A stretch of 64,000 nt of DNA from Zhengitettix transpicula (taxonomy: Eukaryota; Arthropoda; Insecta; Orthoptera; Tetrigidae), in the NCBI GenBank assembly GCA_037074705.1, contig CM073590.1, forward strand, positions 42,598,395-42,662,394. The letters run 5' to 3'. Both the position numbers and the translations under genes were made by a program. The notes beneath the pieces were generated by a model. The model worked only from the letters and a program-made list of their open reading frames with translations, had not been told where the DNA came from and did not search any database. This document shows positions 47,067 to 58,640 of the stretch, piece by piece. Every line of letters starts with the position of its first letter. Position 1 is the stretch's first letter.

Positions 47067-48400
47067 TGTAATGCATTGAGGGAATGCATTGTTTCGGAAC
47101 AGCGCACATGTTGGGAAGAGGACGCAAGGGCAAAGTAATTACGGGTCCTGTTTCGATGTGACAAGACAGAGCGGCAAGACATTTATTTCGGATGAAGGGT
47201 CTGGGCCGGCACAGGAAGTTGCAATGTGTACTTACGACGTATACAGCAAAAAAAAAGACGTGGGTGGCCGGGTCGCAGGAGGTATCGGTTTAAGAGAGGC
47301 ATTCGAGTAGCCGGTCCCAAAGTGATTATGTTAGGGCAGGCTATTGTCTCTGATTAATGGTCTGACAAGAGACGTATTTACTTAGGATTTGTAAGGATGG
47401 GTCTTGTGCCAGTCTTGTGAGGACGACAAGTCCAGAGTAATTGAGGGTGCAAAGTTATTGCGGGTCCTGTCTCGATGTGACATGACGGAGGGGCTAGCTA
47501 TTTTTCTAAGGAACTAAAGCTGCAGATTGTAAATCTCAGTAATGGAGATTCTGCCACCGCGAAGATGCGACGTGGGTCTTGGAACAAAAGGGAACGAGGA
47601 GGCTAGTAGTATAAATGCAAGCGATAAACTATTGTGATTCAGTCAGCGTGGGAGAGGGGTGCTGTGAGCATCGTGGGTCAGTCAGCGTAACAGAGAGATG
47701 CTGTGGGCATCGAACTTGTAAGTTACTTGGAGATGAGTGTCAGAGCGGAGGGTATGGAGAAAGAAAGCAGCCTGCGAGAGAAATAGAAAATTATTCAACT
47801 ATAAACATTTTCATATGCAGAAGTTAAATCTGTATTAGTATCAAAATTTGACCAGTCTTCAATGGTAGGAGACCAGGACACAGCATCCAGCGTCGAGTAG
47901 TTTCACCACGAGCAACTGGGATGTCCTTCACCTAGTATGGAGAACCAGCTATCGTCGAACCAGTAATATGTGTTAGAGTCAGTGTGTGTAAACGTCGAAT
48001 CTATAAAGTGCGTGTTTAATGAACGAGCAAAAGGTTCCTGAGAAATCGTGAGTTGAAATTTATGGTATTAACATGTGTAAACGTAATTAAAGGATACAGT
48101 CAGATATCGTTCTCTTCTTGTGTTAATAAAATAAACACTTGTAAATTTAGAAGCAATCTGTAGAATAAGTTCGGTAATAAGTTTCGTCGATACTTCTGTT
48201 TAATTTAAAGATAAATGTTGGGTTCTTTTAATATTTAAATTCTGTCCGTTATCAAACCTAGTAGAGACCCAAGAGAGAAAGAGATCTTTTTAAAATATTA
48301 AATGTATAATTGTAAATTCAGATAATTGTTAAGAAAATTTGTGTGTTAAAATATAAATATTATTTTTTTTTATTTTGAAGAAATTTATGTGGTTATTTCA
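47067..48400. mobile_element. LTR-like element F, longest copy, ATAT-flanked
   Basis: It starts TGTAATGCATTGAGGGAATG after ATAT (47063-47066) and ends GTGGTTATTTCA (ATTACA changed to ATTTCA) before ATAT (48401-48404). Landmarks are 'cagatatcgttctcttcttg' (near 48101) and 'aaacctagtagagacc' (near 48255). It is about 300 bp longer than its relatives, the extra being in the GC-richer 5' half (47090-47800). Short frames there (47089-47310, 47615-47827) are not gene-like. Confidence 0.65.
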
Positions 48401-48431
48401 ATATATTGCATTAATTTATACAACTCAGTTT

Positions 48432-49486
48432 TCATAGTAAGTCTATGAGGTTGTTTATTGCTGCTAATGAGTTGCAAATCTCCATCATTGAATGGGCGGC
48501 TATGGTTGATCTTCTTATCTCGCTACATTTGGGACAGTCAAAGAGGACATGAAGAATTGTTGTGGGCTCCTTGCATGAGCTGCATACCGGCTGCGGAGAT
48601 CTGGAAATCAAGAATGAGTGTGTGGAACTGGAGTGCAATGTTCTTATTCTGGCTACAACAACCTGTTGCCTTCGAGACAGTTCTTTCGGGTGCGATATTT
48701 CTCTGATGCTGCTGACATTTCTGAGGATGACTCCGCATTCCTCTGGTTTCACTGGTCTACTCCACTTTTCCTCCAGTTCCTTGTAGAAACCTACTCTGCA
48801 GTCCCTGCTGGTGCAGACTGGCAGGTTGCTGGATCTTCCTTGATGATCAGCTTCCATCTTCGCTAGGAGATCTGCCCTGTCGTGTCCTACTATGTCCTTA
48901 TGCGCCGGTAGCCAGGCTATAGTGATCCGGTTTCCTTTTTCTTGTATTTTCAATATATTCTCTCTTATTCGATTTATGCAACCATTTCTGTGCATTGTAC
49001 TAGTTATTCTGTGTATTGCGTCCATGGAATCTGTTAAGATGATATTGTTGGCCCCCGGTGTTTCCAGACACAGTTCCGTGGCCATGAAGATGGCGTATAA
49101 TTCTGCTGAAATTATTGATGCATTATGGTTAATAGCGATAGATTTTTCTTTGCCTGTCGTAACTATTGCGCACCCAACTCCATTTGAATTTTTGGACCAA
49201 TCGGTATAAATGACTGTGGGAGAATTATATCTTTGTAGTAACTGAGACTTCAGCGTTTCAGTTTGTGTTGTGTGGGTTGTTTACTTTAAGTTTATGTAGC
49301 GGTATATCGATTGGCAGGTCGTTAAGCTTCCATGGGGGTATGCTTGCCGTGGTGTTGTGGTCTATCTCTGGAAAAGTCATTCCTTCCTTTCGTAATATAT
49401 CCTTTAGTATACTGTAGTACGGGGTGATATGTTGTAAATTTGAGGATTTCTTAAGTTCGTTGAAAATAAATAAATTGAACTCAATT
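48432..49486 (-). pseudogene. LINE 3' end with RNase H domain and C-terminal zinc knuckle (I-like)
   Basis: The minus strand first reads IPPWKLNDLPIDIPLHKLK (near 49350-49292), the linker before RNase H in I-type LINEs. After a frameshift near 49280 an open frame runs to the stop at 48432. It carries RNase H motifs in order: YTDWSKN (catalytic Asp; the usual Gly is Trp), ISAELYAI (Glu), LTDSMDAI (Asp), WLPAHKDIVGHDRADLLAK (His and last Asp). A CCHC-like CSSCKEPTTILHVLFDC follows. The upstream RT and endonuclease are absent, so it is 5'-truncated. R1 elements usually lack RNase H, which argues for an I/LOA-type lineage. It abuts the end of element F. Confidence 0.85.
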
Positions 49487-50851
49487 CATAGTACATTGGT
49501 TTTTTGTGTGTGCCAACACTGACAATGCCATAATACGTCTATTTGACTGACACGACTATATTATCAGGTAGAAACAAAGATATGTATGATACCTTCTTTA
49601 TATCGAAGAAAGTGTAGACCTTTACAGCATGAATTTTGTTCTATTTTATAGTTTGTTATTATTTTTACTGTTGCAAAAAGGTATATTACCTTTACTGAAT
49701 ATTTGATCCTGTTATATAAAAATTCCTCATGTGTTAACTATCACATTTTTGTAACTATTATTTTTTTCTTTAAATATTTTACAGTTTTAAGATATTTTCC
49801 TCCTATATAAAAATTATTTCTTTTGTCTTTTTACTATATTCATGTATGTTATCGTGTGGCTATCATAACGAAATTGTATTAGATGAGAAGAAAATGTTCT
49901 GCTTTTATGTTGCCGAAATACATTAAGTTTATTAAATAATTAATAATTGTGATATTTCGTGAAAACAAACTTGAAGTTTGTTTTCCATCTGTATAACAAT
50001 TAATTCGTTGGTTTACTTGATTAATAAACGAAAATCAGGTAATTTTGAAGGTAAGAATTTATATTTAATCGGTCGGGGAACGGAAAGAGTCAAATGACTG
50101 AGATTGTAGATTGGTAGATTTTATATTTAAGTGAAATAGTCAGGATTTAAGGTACAAGACTAGAAGTATGTTCATTTCAAACTAAATTATATAGAGAAGA
50201 ATAAAACAAATACTTAAAATAAAAGCCTAACTTATGAGTTGTCACAAACCAACTATTTAAATTTTCTTCTTTCATGATCAATATAATAAATTAGGCCGAA
50301 AACAATGTATTTAAGTGTTATTTCCAATATATTAGGTTTCTAAATGGAGACTAATGTGAATTGTCGAAGAACTAATTAATAAAGAAAATTAAAAGGCACT
50401 TAGAACATTCATACTATTGTATAAGTTTTAAAAAGTATCCTAAAAAGTGGATACTTTAATAGGTTTTCTGAATTAAAGTCAGAAAATCAGTAACAACACA
50501 CTAGACTTATAAACGTAGTTCGAAGTAAGTTAATATAATGTGGGTTTTCCAAAAAAAAAAATTAATTATGTAAAATTAGTTATGTAAGTTAAGAAGGACA
50601 ATGCAGTTCTTAATGAATTACTTTTTTAACCCGTTTATCTGAATATGAAATTTATTCCTATGCATGTTAAATTTATGAACTCAGAACAGAGGTCTGTATT
50701 GAATTTACGTTTACTTATTTGCTTTTTAAAATTAACGTATAATAAAAATAGTAAGTATATGCCAAATAAAGTAATTAGTATATGTAAGATGTATAACTAA
50801 AAATAAAACAACATTGAGCATATTGGTATAAAAGTCATTTCAGCTACATGC
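49487..50851. other. SCYL2 intron sequence next to the GC donor
   Basis: Very AT-rich with no element or frame of note; it forms the first part of the 28.4-kb intron in the gene direction. Confidence 0.5.
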
Positions 50852-50947
50852 CTATGTAATCCAGATCCGGCTGCGCCATCTTCGGCAAACGACTGGACCA
50901 TGGCTGACATGCCACAGGTTCCAGACCATCAATGTCGTTGATACGTT
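50852..50947 (-). CDS. SCYL2: SCYL2 homologue, internal exon (activation segment) with GC donor
   Basis: This 96-bp exon follows acceptor gtctttcag on the minus strand. Its first two bases end a codon (xAA, Glu if the upstream base is G). It then encodes RINDIDGLEPVACQPWSSRL, then PKMAQPDLDYI, with a last base G that joins CT of the exon at 22458 to give Ala of APE. The PW..R..K..QPDLDY pattern is the insect form of the segment before APE in SCYL2 (human ..CLPNPEYLAPE). The donor reads ATAG|GCATGT; the only nearby GT would break the frame, so a GC donor is inferred. The exon ends in phase 1. Confidence 0.9.
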   Translation of the reverse strand, partial: NVSTTLMVWNLWHVSHGPVVCRRWRSRIWIT

Positions 50948-52759
50948 CTGAAAGACAAATTGTATACTTCAGTTAACATGTTAATCAAAAAATTGATTTG
51001 TAAAATCACAGTAAGAGATTAAATACATTAAATCGACTGCAAACACCGTATGTTTTTAAGAAACCGAGTTTTCCATTCAATTACCATATTGATCCTATTT
51101 TATTTATGCTTAAGACTTCTTTTTTCCATAGTTATTGGACTCACTATGCTTGAACAGTAAAACTAGATCGGGAAGAATAATGAACGAGATCTTGTAGGTA
51201 ATATGAAGAACGACATAGCATTTGCCTAAGGTTGTACGAGAAAAATCTAGATAACGTGTTCAGCATTTCCGCCGTCTTGTTCCGGAAAGTATTGTTTAGA
51301 AGGCTAAAGTTCGCATATGAAACCTAACTACATCTTCGACAAGAAAATATAGAGAGAGTAAAAATTACCGAATTTATAATTATTTTATGGCTCAACAGAA
51401 ATGGAGATTCATCGTTGGTTTTTGTTTCACTGAAATCTGAATGTATTAGCTGAGGCTTTAGGTTAACGTTTCACTGTTCAAAGATAAGGTTACATTTATA
51501 TTTCTAACGCTAGTACTTTTTCTCTGTTATGAAATGATAATACCGAAAGAAAGCTAAATAAGGTACTACGTTCAGAATTGGAGGTCTCAAGGATTTATTG
51601 TAAGATAAATACAGAGAACTTTGTAAATATTATAGATAGAAAGGAGGATGATAACATGAGTACGCAAATGGGTCTGATACTATCAATAAATGTAGTTTAA
51701 TGTTTATGAAATTCAAGTAATTGTACTATCGTGACGCATCTTCGAAATTTATACGATTTAAACCGCCAATAAATCATTCACTTTAAATATGTACCATATA
51801 AATAATATAATCTTTAAAAGTTTCAAAAATGGTTGTGGGAAATGGATTTACCATATCACAACTCAAAAGCAAGTGTTTAAAGTTGTTGCAAATAGGCATC
51901 AAACCGGCTAACGCGTAGAAAGACCTTTTTATTGTAATATTACAGTTAAGTGGTTTTATATCATATATAAAAATAACCAATAACATATAATATTGAACAA
52001 TATTTGATTTTTCGGCGAAAATAAGCCATTAAATGTACAGAATAAATTTTATTTTAGGGCTGAAACCAAAGTTTTTGTGAGGACGAAGTTGATCACAACT
52101 TAGTCTTAGACGGTATGGCGGATTAAGGGATAATTAAGTGAACCAACTATGGAGCGAGTTTGGGAATTATATTCAGAACTTCTGCATAAACCAGTTCTCA
52201 TTAGTTTAGAAATTACATCATGCTTCACTGGGTGTCTCGATTTTCGGTCGATTGTCAGATTGTAAATTATCAAAGATCGAAGATTTTCCCGGTGTATATT
52301 CTGGAAAACAGTTCTTGGGTTTCCACCCGAAGTAAGCTTCAGACACAACATCGATAGCGTACTCTTCTCAAGGTTTTCTCAATCTATCTTGACAACGATG
52401 GCAGAGTACGCCATCGAAACGTCGAAAAACAATTTGTTTCGATGGCGTATTTTATTTTCAAGATTTTCTATTTCTTGAATGACTGTACATTGTCGAAAGT
52501 GTTGAAATAAGTTTATGGTATATCAGTTTCAATTCTAGCGATTTTTTCCAACTGTATAAGAATATTTATTTTCTGCTCCTTATCAACAAATACGAATGTA
52601 ATCATCGGTTAGTAATTGAAATTAATTATTATTTTATGGCTCGATAACCCATTGACGGTGGTGGCCCACCGGGACGAATGTCATCTTACCATGACACATT
52701 CTTGATTTAGGAGTGGCATGTGGTCAATGTTTCTCCCTCAGTCTTAACCCTAGTCTTAA
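50948..52759. other. SCYL2 intron sequence with a short hairpin
   Basis: AT-rich. A perfect 14-bp inverted repeat (tacgccatcgaaac at 52407-52420 and gtttcgatggcgta at 52436-52449) with a 15-nt loop sits in 'gacaacgatggcagagtacg' context. No gene is seen; minus frames 51783-51986 and 52106-52351 carry no recognised domain. Confidence 0.6.
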
Positions 52760-54590
52760 CATCCATGCCCATGCATGATGCGAGGCAATGACACTATTCT
52801 CCTAAGGAAGGGAAACAAGCCGTTGGATAGTCCATCGTCTTACAGGCCAATTTGTCTCATGGACAACATGGGGAAGGTCCTGGAAGGCTTAATCCTGGAG
52901 AGGATCCAACCGTGGCTCGAAAGTGAAAATAAGATCTCCGAACGACAGTACGGCTTCAGAAAGAAAAGATCAACAACTGACGCCATACAGCCCGGAAGGC
53001 AAAAGAAGGATTAGAAGGAATGAAAGGCTACTGTGCCCTTATAGCAATAGACATTAAAAACGCTTTTAACAGCGCTCAATGGAGACACATATTAGAAGCA
53101 TTAAGGGAAAAGGGAACGGCAGAAGACCTGATTGCGTTAATCATCGACTACCTCAATTGTAGAACAATCAGATTTAAAACAGAAAGCGACACACTGGAGT
53201 ACAACATGACCTGCGGAGCACCACAAGGATCCAGAATAGGGTCCATGCTGTGGAACGTCATGTACGACGGCCTGTTAAACATACGTCTCCCAGAATCAGT
53301 GACAACGGTAGGGTTCGCGGACGACGCAATTGTAGTGGCTTCAGCGGAATCAAGTGAAATTTTGGAAATACGGGTGAACGACGCTCTGCAGAGGATTAAT
53401 AGATGGCTATCTGCAAAAGGGCTAGATATAGCGGTGAACAAGACAGAAGCCCTCCTAGTAACAGAGAAAAGGTCCTACAGGAGGCCCGTCTTCAAATATG
53501 GAGACGAAGAGATACCCTGCAGGAACAGCATCCGGTACCTCGGGGTACAAATAGATAAAAACCTTAACTTTAAGGCACATATGGCACAAACAGCCGAAAG
53601 TACAGAAAAAACAGTAGCAGCACTAGCGCGCATCATGCCAAATATTAGGGGACCAAGGGAAATGAAGAGAAAATTAATAATGAGCGTCACCCACTCAAAG
53701 ATTCTGTATGCATCTCCTGTTTGGGCCGAAGCTATGAAAATGAACAGATCAGGTAAACAAAAGCTTAAATCTGTCCAAAGAAAAGCTGCACTCAGAATAA
53801 CATCGGCATATAAAACAACCTCAAAAAGTGCAGTTCTAGTGATAGCCAGCGTACCACCGATCGAGTTATTAGTTAGGGAACGGCAAGAAGTACACCGCGA
53901 AATAAAAGATACGAAAGCAGATTCCAAGACGGCTCGGGAGAAAATAAAGGTCGAGGCAAGAGCGAAACTCATGGAGCGCTGGCAACGCTTGTGGGACTCG
54001 GAAGAGACAAGCAGATGGACGCACAGATTAATACCTAATGTTGCACCATGGGTCAATAGGAAACACGGGGAAGTATCATTCTTCCTCACCCAGGTGCTAA
54101 ACGGACACGGCTGTTTCAAATCATATTTATATAGATTTAAAAAGACCGAAGACGAAAAATGCAATTACTGCGAGAATCCGAAAGATGACGTGGAACATAC
54201 ATTATTCCACTGCGATGCATGGAGTATACTACGAGATAAATTAAATTCCTATCTCAAGGAAGAAATAAGACCGGATAACCTGGGTGAGCTCCTTCTAAAA
54301 TCGGAGGACTGCTGGAAGCGTATAGAGGATTACGAAAAGGAAATAATGGACGCTAAGGCAAAACTTACGAGAGATTAATATTACATTAATAATCGGAGAA
54401 CATGGTGCAAAAGACACCACCCTGAAGTAATACGCAAGTAGTTCCAGGGTGGATAAATGTCAGGAGCAAAGGGTTTGTGGTTTTAGCCGGTAAAAATCCG
54501 GCACTGTTGAGGAGTGCGCACCCTCCTCCTCGTCTTTCGAAGATTTCCACAGTATCCCACAAAAAAAAACAAAAAAACTACACCACAACA
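52760..54590 (+). pseudogene. R1-like LINE, RT plus C-terminal zinc knuckle, 5'-truncated
   Basis: Frame 1 (about 52775-53010) encodes LLRKGNKPLDSPSSYRPICL then GKVLEGLILERIQPWLE and QYGFRKKRSTTDAIQ, the fingers of a non-LTR RT. A frameshift near 52990 leads into 53020-54378 (452 codons): YCALIAIDIKNAFNSAQW (palm Asp), GAPQGSRIGSMLWN, GFADDAIVV (FADD at 53314-53325), the thumb, and CNYCENPKDDVEHTLFHC (CCHC, near 54160). The stop at 54376-54378 is followed by a 3' UTR with 'ggttttagccggtaaaaatc' and an A-rich tail near 54560-54590, as in R1-type elements. The endonuclease is lost. One frameshift and truncation make it non-functional, though the long frame suggests a fairly recent insertion. 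Confidence 0.88.
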
Positions 54591-56986
54591 GGTAGGTTAG
54601 TAACGGATAATATTAAAATACTATGTATATTGTAACCCAGACAACTTTGTTAAATAAATATAAATAAAATGGTACTTTCGGATGAATATTACTAAGAATA
54701 TTTACTGAATATGTTCACTGTACATAAGAAAACGGGCGGACCGATATCGTTGGAAATTAATATATTTTAATACTGATTGGGCAGAGAAATTGCCTAATAA
54801 CAGAAAATTTAAAAGTACGTTGCTGCATTCATTGTTGCTTTCGTCAGGTGATTAAAAAACCGAAAGAACCAATACCAGTAGGTTTTTACTTTTGTTTTTG
54901 AGTTCGTCACCCGGCTTGTAAGGTGAGTCGTTCTTGAGGCTCTTGCGTTTTTTTAATTCACTTGACGCAAGCTACAAGGATTTCAGAAAAGGATTTCTTT
55001 TCCATTCGTCTGGTTTATGCGTTGTGTTGTTCTTGCGGCTGAACGTTTCAAAATGTGGCAAATAGAATTCTCGGCTTTCAACCAGGGCCAATTTTTCGAC
55101 GGCAATATCCGCCATCGTCGTCAGGTTGACTGACGACAAAGATTTTGTTCGCTTTACATAAAAACACACCGAATACATCTTCTCTGATTTGGTAAATAAC
55201 TTAAAACAGCCATTCACCATTTTGTTTAAAAACTTAAAATTTAGTTTACTTTTAATTAAATAAAATATGCATTTATATAAATCTCTGTTATTAGAAGTTA
55301 TATGAAGTTAAGTCCAAAAAGTAACAAAAAATATATATATTAAAGAAATCTTGGCTCTGAAAATATGTCACAGTTTATTTAAAATCAGAGATATTAATAA
55401 TCATATTTTAATTTTATACACCAAACTCATTGGGAAATTATTAAGTTATATATACAGAAATAATGTTTATAGATACATGACACATTCACATATTATAAAA
55501 ATTGGACTATATTGCGTTCAAGGCTAATTGAATCGTAAAATTTTAATATAAAGATTTTGGTAGTATTTTACGATGGTTATAAATTATTATTTAATCTTAA
55601 TGTGAACGTTAGCCTGTAAATAAAGTGTAAATTCACACGTGTAGTTTGAACGGTCACTAATAGTTACACTAGCGCTGTTGTTACGCGACTGGAACACGCT
55701 AACGAGCCTGAAGGCGTAGTCATGGAAAAAAATTTTAGCCGTAATATTTTTACATAAACAGGGAAGGAGTCAGGGTTATTGTCATAATAGATGGACTTTG
55801 AAATCTATACAGGAATCAGAATGTTGTAAATTTGTCTGGCCGTTGTGACGGAAATGATAATGACGGTCAAAGTAAGGTTACTCGTGTGACAATAATAAAA
55901 ATGATTAAGTATATTATACTATCTATGGTAATACAAAATTTACTCTGCTAAGCCCTGTTAAACTTAAGGTTTGGATACCTGACTGAAATAGGGCCATAGT
56001 ATACATTGAAGCCTAAGATTTTAATTTAGATGTTGAAATTAGAATGCATGATATATTAAATTGACACCATGTTGCAGGTTTAGTTAGGTGAATTACTATT
56101 TCATAAAAAGTTGTTATTAATTTATATCTATACGAAACGGTATATGATGAATTCATACTTTGTTTCATTTTAAAAGTAACGTAAGGTATCAGAAATATAA
56201 CTGCGACATTCCTCGACGTGATTAGGTTTGCCTCTTTGTCTTTACTGCGTTATATAACTTAATATTTATATTTGAACACTTGAACATTTTATAAATTTCT
56301 TCTCAGCTACCTCGTGTTATTTTGACAGAAAGTGAATGTATTTTGCAGGCATACTAATAGTTTACCATGTACAAATGTATCAAAATAATATATAGGAAAC
56401 CGATTTTTACAGTCGTAATGCAGTTTTGTGTTTAATTAAGCTTTCGACTTAATTCACCATTATCTGTATGCCCAAATAAATTCAAAATATCTTATAATCA
56501 AATTTTATAATTCTCTTTAGAAAAAGATTACTCTGTAAACCAAATTACGACACATATTGTTACAGTATACGTCAACTAACATAAATGGCTTTAGTCCGTT
56601 GTCAAGCCATTATAATAAGAAGATAAAGTAAAAGTGTTATCGAATAACCGATACTATTATACTATTGAAAGGTGACCGATGTTTAGGAACTAGTGTCGGC
56701 TCATGAACTAGATACGATCTCATGTTTAGGTCTAGGGTAGAAAGCTGGTGGTCAAGATTGAGGCAAACCCGACGTTGCCACGCAATAAACACACAACCGA
56801 CCACGATTTAACGACGTCAAGCTCTAGGTGCGAACTGAAGATGTGCTACTGACGGAAAGGTGAACCTAGGAAAATCCTAATTTTCTTATAAATTGATCTA
56901 GTTCATACATATTTATATTAAGTTATGTTATATTATTTTAACTGTTACAGTACATTTTTGTTCCAACCATTGTCATTTATAAATAT
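54591..56986. other. SCYL2 intron sequence; one unrecognised 82-codon frame
   Basis: Mostly AT-rich. The minus frame 54972-55220 (MVNGCFKLFTKSEKMYSVCF at its start) has no recognised domain or splice context. No element termini were identified. Confidence 0.35.
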
Positions 56987-58017
56987 TGTAATACCAATTA
57001 AAAAGGCCATTAATCGTTTTAATTAAACTAGATTGTTAGCGATACGAGTGCCAAAGAACAACAATGGACGGTAACTCTGTGTCGGCGGAGCCGTTGTTGA
57101 AAAACCGCGCGCTCGTGGGTAGGCGAGACGCGAGACGCGAAGCAGAAAAGTTTGAGGATAGAAGCGAAACAGTTCGGTCCGGTAAAGGTTACAGTAAAGC
57201 GAGGATGCTGATTTAAAATATGAATAGCGTAGTCCAATAAGTCCAACTGCGAGATCTACTAAAACGCGAGTAAACAGTTTTAAGGGAGAGACTCAAATAA
57301 TAATCACAAAGTTGGAAGCAAAAGGTTTTGCTTCGCACAGACTGAACTAAGTTCCACATAGGGCCATCAAGGAGACCTAGGTCCGAGGACTGACTGCGGG
57401 CGGCACAACCAAAGTTCCAGATAGCAGTGAACGAGAACATCGACCGAGTGTAGTAAAATTTTATTGTGTAGAATCAGTGAATGGCCTTTTTAGTGAGTGT
57501 TGTCCTCAAGCTCCAAGAATCAGATCTGGTAACAGAAAGACAATTCGTGAGTACAAATCAATTATTTTAAAATCTGTAAACGAGGATTAAAGGTAGAAGT
57601 TAGATTTCGTTCGGTTTTTATTTTCATTTAGTTTCTTTCATTTCGTATGTATTAAGTTAGCTTCAATGGGTTTGAATTGTTAATGTTAGTTAATTAAATT
57701 GGATTTTTCGGTATATCCAACTCAGTAATGACCCTGAGATAAAGAGAATTCGACGTATTTGATTGTAAAATATAAAGTTGTATTTTTTTTCTAGCCCAAA
57801 GAATTGAAAAATTGAAAAAAATATTTGTTTGTTAACTTTATGAAATTCGGCGTAAAAGTAGGGATTACAATTTGTACTTTTAAAGAATAAATTTTTAAAT
57901 CTGAATAATTGTGTTAATTAATTAATTTAATTAATTCATCCCATATTAATTATTACATAAATTGGCTTCATTACCGTGTGTTAATTTAATTCATTTATTT
58001 ACTTTGTAATTATTACA
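56987..58017. mobile_element. LTR-like element E, solo, ATAT-flanked
   Basis: It starts TGTAATACCAATTAAAAAGG after ATAT (56983-56986) and ends GTAATTATTACA before ATATATAT (58018 on). Landmarks are 'gttagatttcgttcggtttt' (near 57599) and 'caactcagtaatgaccctga' (near 57718). ATTACA ends at 57957 and at 58017, with PBS-like TTGGCTTCATTACCGTGTG between. Non-coding. Confidence 0.75.
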
Positions 58018-58136
58018 ATATATATGTCAATATTTATTCAATTGTAGTGACAATGTTTATTTTCTTCGAATTTAAAAGAATCACCTATCAATACCTTAAA
58101 AATTTTCGTATTTAAATGATTTTCTGATTGAAACTT

Positions 58137-58181
58137 ATCTATCCATCTATCTGTCTGTCTGTCTATCAATCTATCTATCTA
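58137..58181. repeat. TCTA/TCTG tetranucleotide microsatellite
   Basis: Repeats of atct and gtct directly preceding the Helitron-like 5' end at 58182. Confidence 0.93.
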
Positions 58182-58640
58182 TCTATATATATATAAAAAC
58201 AAAGTCGGGTTAGTTACACCATTTATAACATGAGAACGGGTGAACCGATTTTGGTTTGTTGAATTTGTCCCCGTCCCGAATAGGAGAATAACTATTAAAA
58301 CATCGAAAAAAATCACTAACATTATGATGAAAATTCTCTGATGGTGTTGTATGCGGGTTCTGGTTATACGAGTAGGTGGCGTTGTGTGCATTATCTTTTG
58401 ACAGTTGATGCAGATGCGCGGTCCTTTTATTTCAGTTTGGTTGATGTTGATGAAGTGCATATTGTGAAATGTTATGTTGTTCAGTGTTATTTACAATGCC
58501 GCGATCCAGAAGATCTAATCTTTCACAACGAAGCCGTAATGCAATTAGACTTAGAAATATTGCAAATAAATCCACTACAGGTGAACAAGAAATCGCACGA
58601 GAAGAGCTAGTAGATAATAAATTTAAGACAATTTAAATTC
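58182..58640 (+). mobile_element. Helitron-like 5' end with start of an ORF, truncated
   Basis: It begins A|TCTATATATATATAAAAAC, the Helitron-type TC terminus, followed by 'acgggtgaaccgattttggt', wording typical of Helitron 5' regions. An ATG at 58496 opens a 46-codon frame, MPRSRRSNLSQRSRNAIRLR then NIANKSTTGEQEIAREELVD, stopping at 58636. The Arg/Ser-rich start resembles the N-terminus of many insect Helitron proteins, ahead of the Rep domain. Nothing of the Rep or helicase follows, so it is truncated. The larger overlapping frame 58341-58610 in another phase is probably a shadow. Confidence 0.5.

Noticed and set aside
48458..49209. Plus-strand ORFs of 66-105 codons
   Set aside because: They are antisense shadows of the RNase H LINE frame.
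53148..54164. Minus-strand ORFs of 97 and 229 codons
   Set aside because: They are antisense shadows of the R1-like RT frame, which has the conserved motifs.
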